Below, piece by piece: positions 4,599 to 5,906 of a DNA stretch of 5,906 nt; within the stretch, counting starts at the first letter, position 1, and every line of letters starts with the position of its first letter. The notes beneath the pieces were generated by a model. That model made no database searches. It was given only the letters and a program-made list of their open reading frames with translations, and was not told where the DNA came from. A program made the translations under genes and the position numbers. This DNA is from Bacillota bacterium (GTDB lineage: Bacteria > Bacillota > Clostridia > Saccharofermentanales > UBA5734): contig JAEXPB010000009.1 of assembly GCA_023438965.1 (NCBI GenBank), forward strand, positions 1 to 5,906, given 5' to 3'.

Positions 4599-5906
4599 AT
4601 GAATGAAGATGATACTACCAGGCCGATCCGGCGGCTGCCGCCGTCTTTCTTTGTCCGCAACCGGCAGAACCTGAAACGTTTCCTGGGCGGGAATTACCTG
4701 GCCCTGCTGGCTGCCGGGCGTCCGCCGCTCCGCACGGCTGATGAAACCTACCCCTTTTTTGCCAATCGCAATTTCTTTTACCTGACCGGCATCGAAGAAG
4801 AGAATGCCATCCTGCTGCTTAGCCGGCTGAACGGCCAGGAACGGGACATTCTGTTCATCCAGGCCAAGGATCCGCTGCAGGAGCGCTGGACCGGCACACG
4901 GATCAGCCGCGACCAGGCGGCGGCTGTTTCCGGCCTGGCCGAAGTGTCTTTTCTGGCCGCCTTTGAGGGTGTTGTGACCGACCTGCTGGGGCGGGGCGAG
5001 AAGCGGATCTGGCTCGATCAGAGCGCCAGCGGCACTCAGGCGGCCGACCTGCGCACCTGGCTGGAGGCGCGGCTTTACGACACCGCCGGTCAAGCGGCGG
5101 GCCAAATTGCGGGACACGACGATTCAGAGGCGGCATCAGCGAACGGGATATTGCCGAAGCCGGCTGATGTTCCGGAAGCGCCGGCCGGCGTCGTTCATGA
5201 TTTTGCCGACCTGGTACCCTTCCTGATCCAGCTGCGCATGCAGAAAAGCCCGGAGGAGATCGCCCTGGTGCGGCAGGCCATCGAACTGACCGGCCGCGGC
5301 ATCGCCGCCATGCTGGCCAATGTGGCCCCCGGCCAGATGGAATACCAGCTATGGAGCCGCTTTCAACAGACCCTGGCCATGGAGGGCTGCCTGGAGCCCG
5401 CTTTCCCGACCATCGTCGCCAGCGGCGCCAATGTCTTCTGCCTGCATTACGACAAGCACAACGGCCCGGTCCGGGACGGTGACCTGGTACAGGTGGATGT
5501 CGGCGCGATCTATGGCGGACTGACTGCCGACATCTCGCGCGTATTCCCGGCCAACGGCCGGTTCAGCCAGCGCCAGCTGGCCATTTACCAGCTGGTCCGC
5601 GCCTGTCAGGATGCGGTCTTCGCCATGATCCGTCCCGGCATCCGGCTGCGCGAGATCAATGACCGCTGCCGCGAGGTCGCCCGGGAGGGATTGGCCGCTC
5701 TGGGCATCCTGCAGCCGGATGGGGCGGTGACGGAATATTTCTGGCACGGCGTCGTCCACCACCTTGGCATGGACGTCCACGATGTGGCCAATCGCGAAGC
5801 CTTGCTGCAGTCCGGCATGGTCCTGGCTGTCGAGCCGGGGATCTATGTGCCGGAATGGCAGGTCGGCATCCGGATCGAGGATGATGTCCTGGTCACAGCC
5901 GACGGC
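4599..5906 (+). CDS. pepP: Aminopeptidase P family metallopeptidase (M24B), 3' end outside window
   Basis: The 436 visible residues belong to a cytoplasmic enzyme predicted to release N-terminal residues that precede proline, using two divalent metals. Residues about 16-150 are the aminopeptidase P N-terminal domain (YPFFANRNFFYLTG, 51-64, is typical). Residues from about 203 onward are the pita-bread catalytic domain. By alignment with E. coli PepP, the metal ligands are D300 (QVDVGA), D311 (TADISR), H387 (VHHLG), E412 (VEPGIY) and E427 (RIEDDV). H283 and H394 (DVHD) match the other active-site histidines. All five ligands are present, so the enzyme looks active; only the C-terminal tail is missing. 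An Ala-rich, apparently disordered insert (163-198) separates the domains. GGAGG (4589-4593) precedes the ATG by five bases. The gene starts 12 bases after the transporter stop and shares its transcript. It could be another Xaa-Pro peptidase such as a prolidase, but the N-terminal domain favours aminopeptidase P. Confidence 0.93.
   Translation, partial: MNEDDTTRPIRRLPPSFFVRNRQNLKRFLGGNYLALLAAGRPPLRTADETYPFFANRNFFYLTGIEEENAILLLSRLNGQERDILFIQAKDPLQERWTGTRISRDQAAAVSGLAEVSFLAAFEGVVTDLLGRGEKRIWLDQSASGTQAADLRTWLEARLYDTAGQAAGQIAGHDDSEAASANGILPKPADVPEAPAGVVHDFADLVPFLIQLRMQKSPEEIALVRQAIELTGRGIAAMLANVAPGQMEYQLWSRFQQTLAMEGCLEPAFPTIVASGANVFCLHYDKHNGPVRDGDLVQVDVGAIYGGLTADISRVFPANGRFSQRQLAIYQLVRACQDAVFAMIRPGIRLREINDRCREVAREGLAALGILQPDGAVTEYFWHGVVHHLGMDVHDVANREALLQSGMVLAVEPGIYVPEWQVGIRIEDDVLVTADG

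Noticed and set aside
3807..5117. Long open frame on the minus strand (436 codons).
   Set aside because: It lies antisense to the well-supported transporter and peptidase genes, spans both, is compositionally odd (rich in Gln, Gly, Arg and Ala) and shows no domain motif. It is a shadow of GC-rich coding sequence.
5349..5818. Minus-strand open frames near the end of the window.
   Set aside because: They are antisense to the M24B catalytic domain, whose metal ligands are all present on the + strand.
1..5906. Defence, phage, mobile-element or CRISPR content.
   Set aside because: No transposase, integrase, terminal inverted repeat, spacer-repeat array or toxin-antitoxin-like small gene was seen. 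All genes are same-strand metabolic types with broadly uniform composition.

Overview
The window is GC-rich (clearly above half G+C by eye), with strong preference for CTG, CCG, GCC and GGC codons. It is completely covered by five same-strand (+) genes, separated by two short intergenic regions of about 90 bases. Several protein signatures point to a GC-rich Clostridia-like member of the Bacillota: the clostridial form of the AccA active-site loop (DTSGAYCG), a GNAT protein of a type common in Clostridia (EGSLGMLEVLPAFRRRG), and a NiaP-type transporter. This is inferred from remembered family patterns, not from a search. Nothing suggests a phage, plasmid, insertion sequence, CRISPR array or RNA gene.

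Layout. (1) Positions 1-1124 hold the 3' part of a single-chain acetyl-CoA carboxylase carboxyltransferase. The C-terminal end of AccD (beta) is fused in frame, through an Ala/Pro-rich linker, to a full AccA (alpha). (2) Positions 1125-1212 hold a near-perfect 33-base dyad followed by a T-rich run, and a candidate extended -10 promoter that overlaps the dyad. (3) Positions 1213-1935 encode a GNAT acetyltransferase. (4) Positions 1935-3131 encode a signal-peptide-less GH29 alpha-L-fucosidase whose ATG overlaps the GNAT stop codon (TAATG). (5) Positions 3132-3221 hold a bulged GC-rich hairpin and a good sigma-70-type promoter (TTGCCG, 16 bases, TATAAT). (6) Positions 3222-4586 encode a 12-segment MFS transporter very like the niacin transporter NiaP. 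(7) Positions 4599-5906 encode an aminopeptidase P family (M24B) metallopeptidase, cut off by the window end after its last metal ligand.

The window therefore reads as the end of a fatty-acid synthesis unit, then a two-gene GNAT-fucosidase operon, then a transporter-peptidase operon. The three units look like independent household or scavenging functions: malonyl-CoA supply, cytoplasmic removal of fucose from imported glycans, and uptake of a small carboxylated metabolite with turnover of proline-containing peptides. I found no convincing new multi-gene system. The points most worth a second look are the AccD-AccA fusion, the translational coupling of an acetyltransferase to a fucosidase, the dyad that overlaps a promoter, and the Ala/Pro-rich inserts that recur in three of the five proteins.
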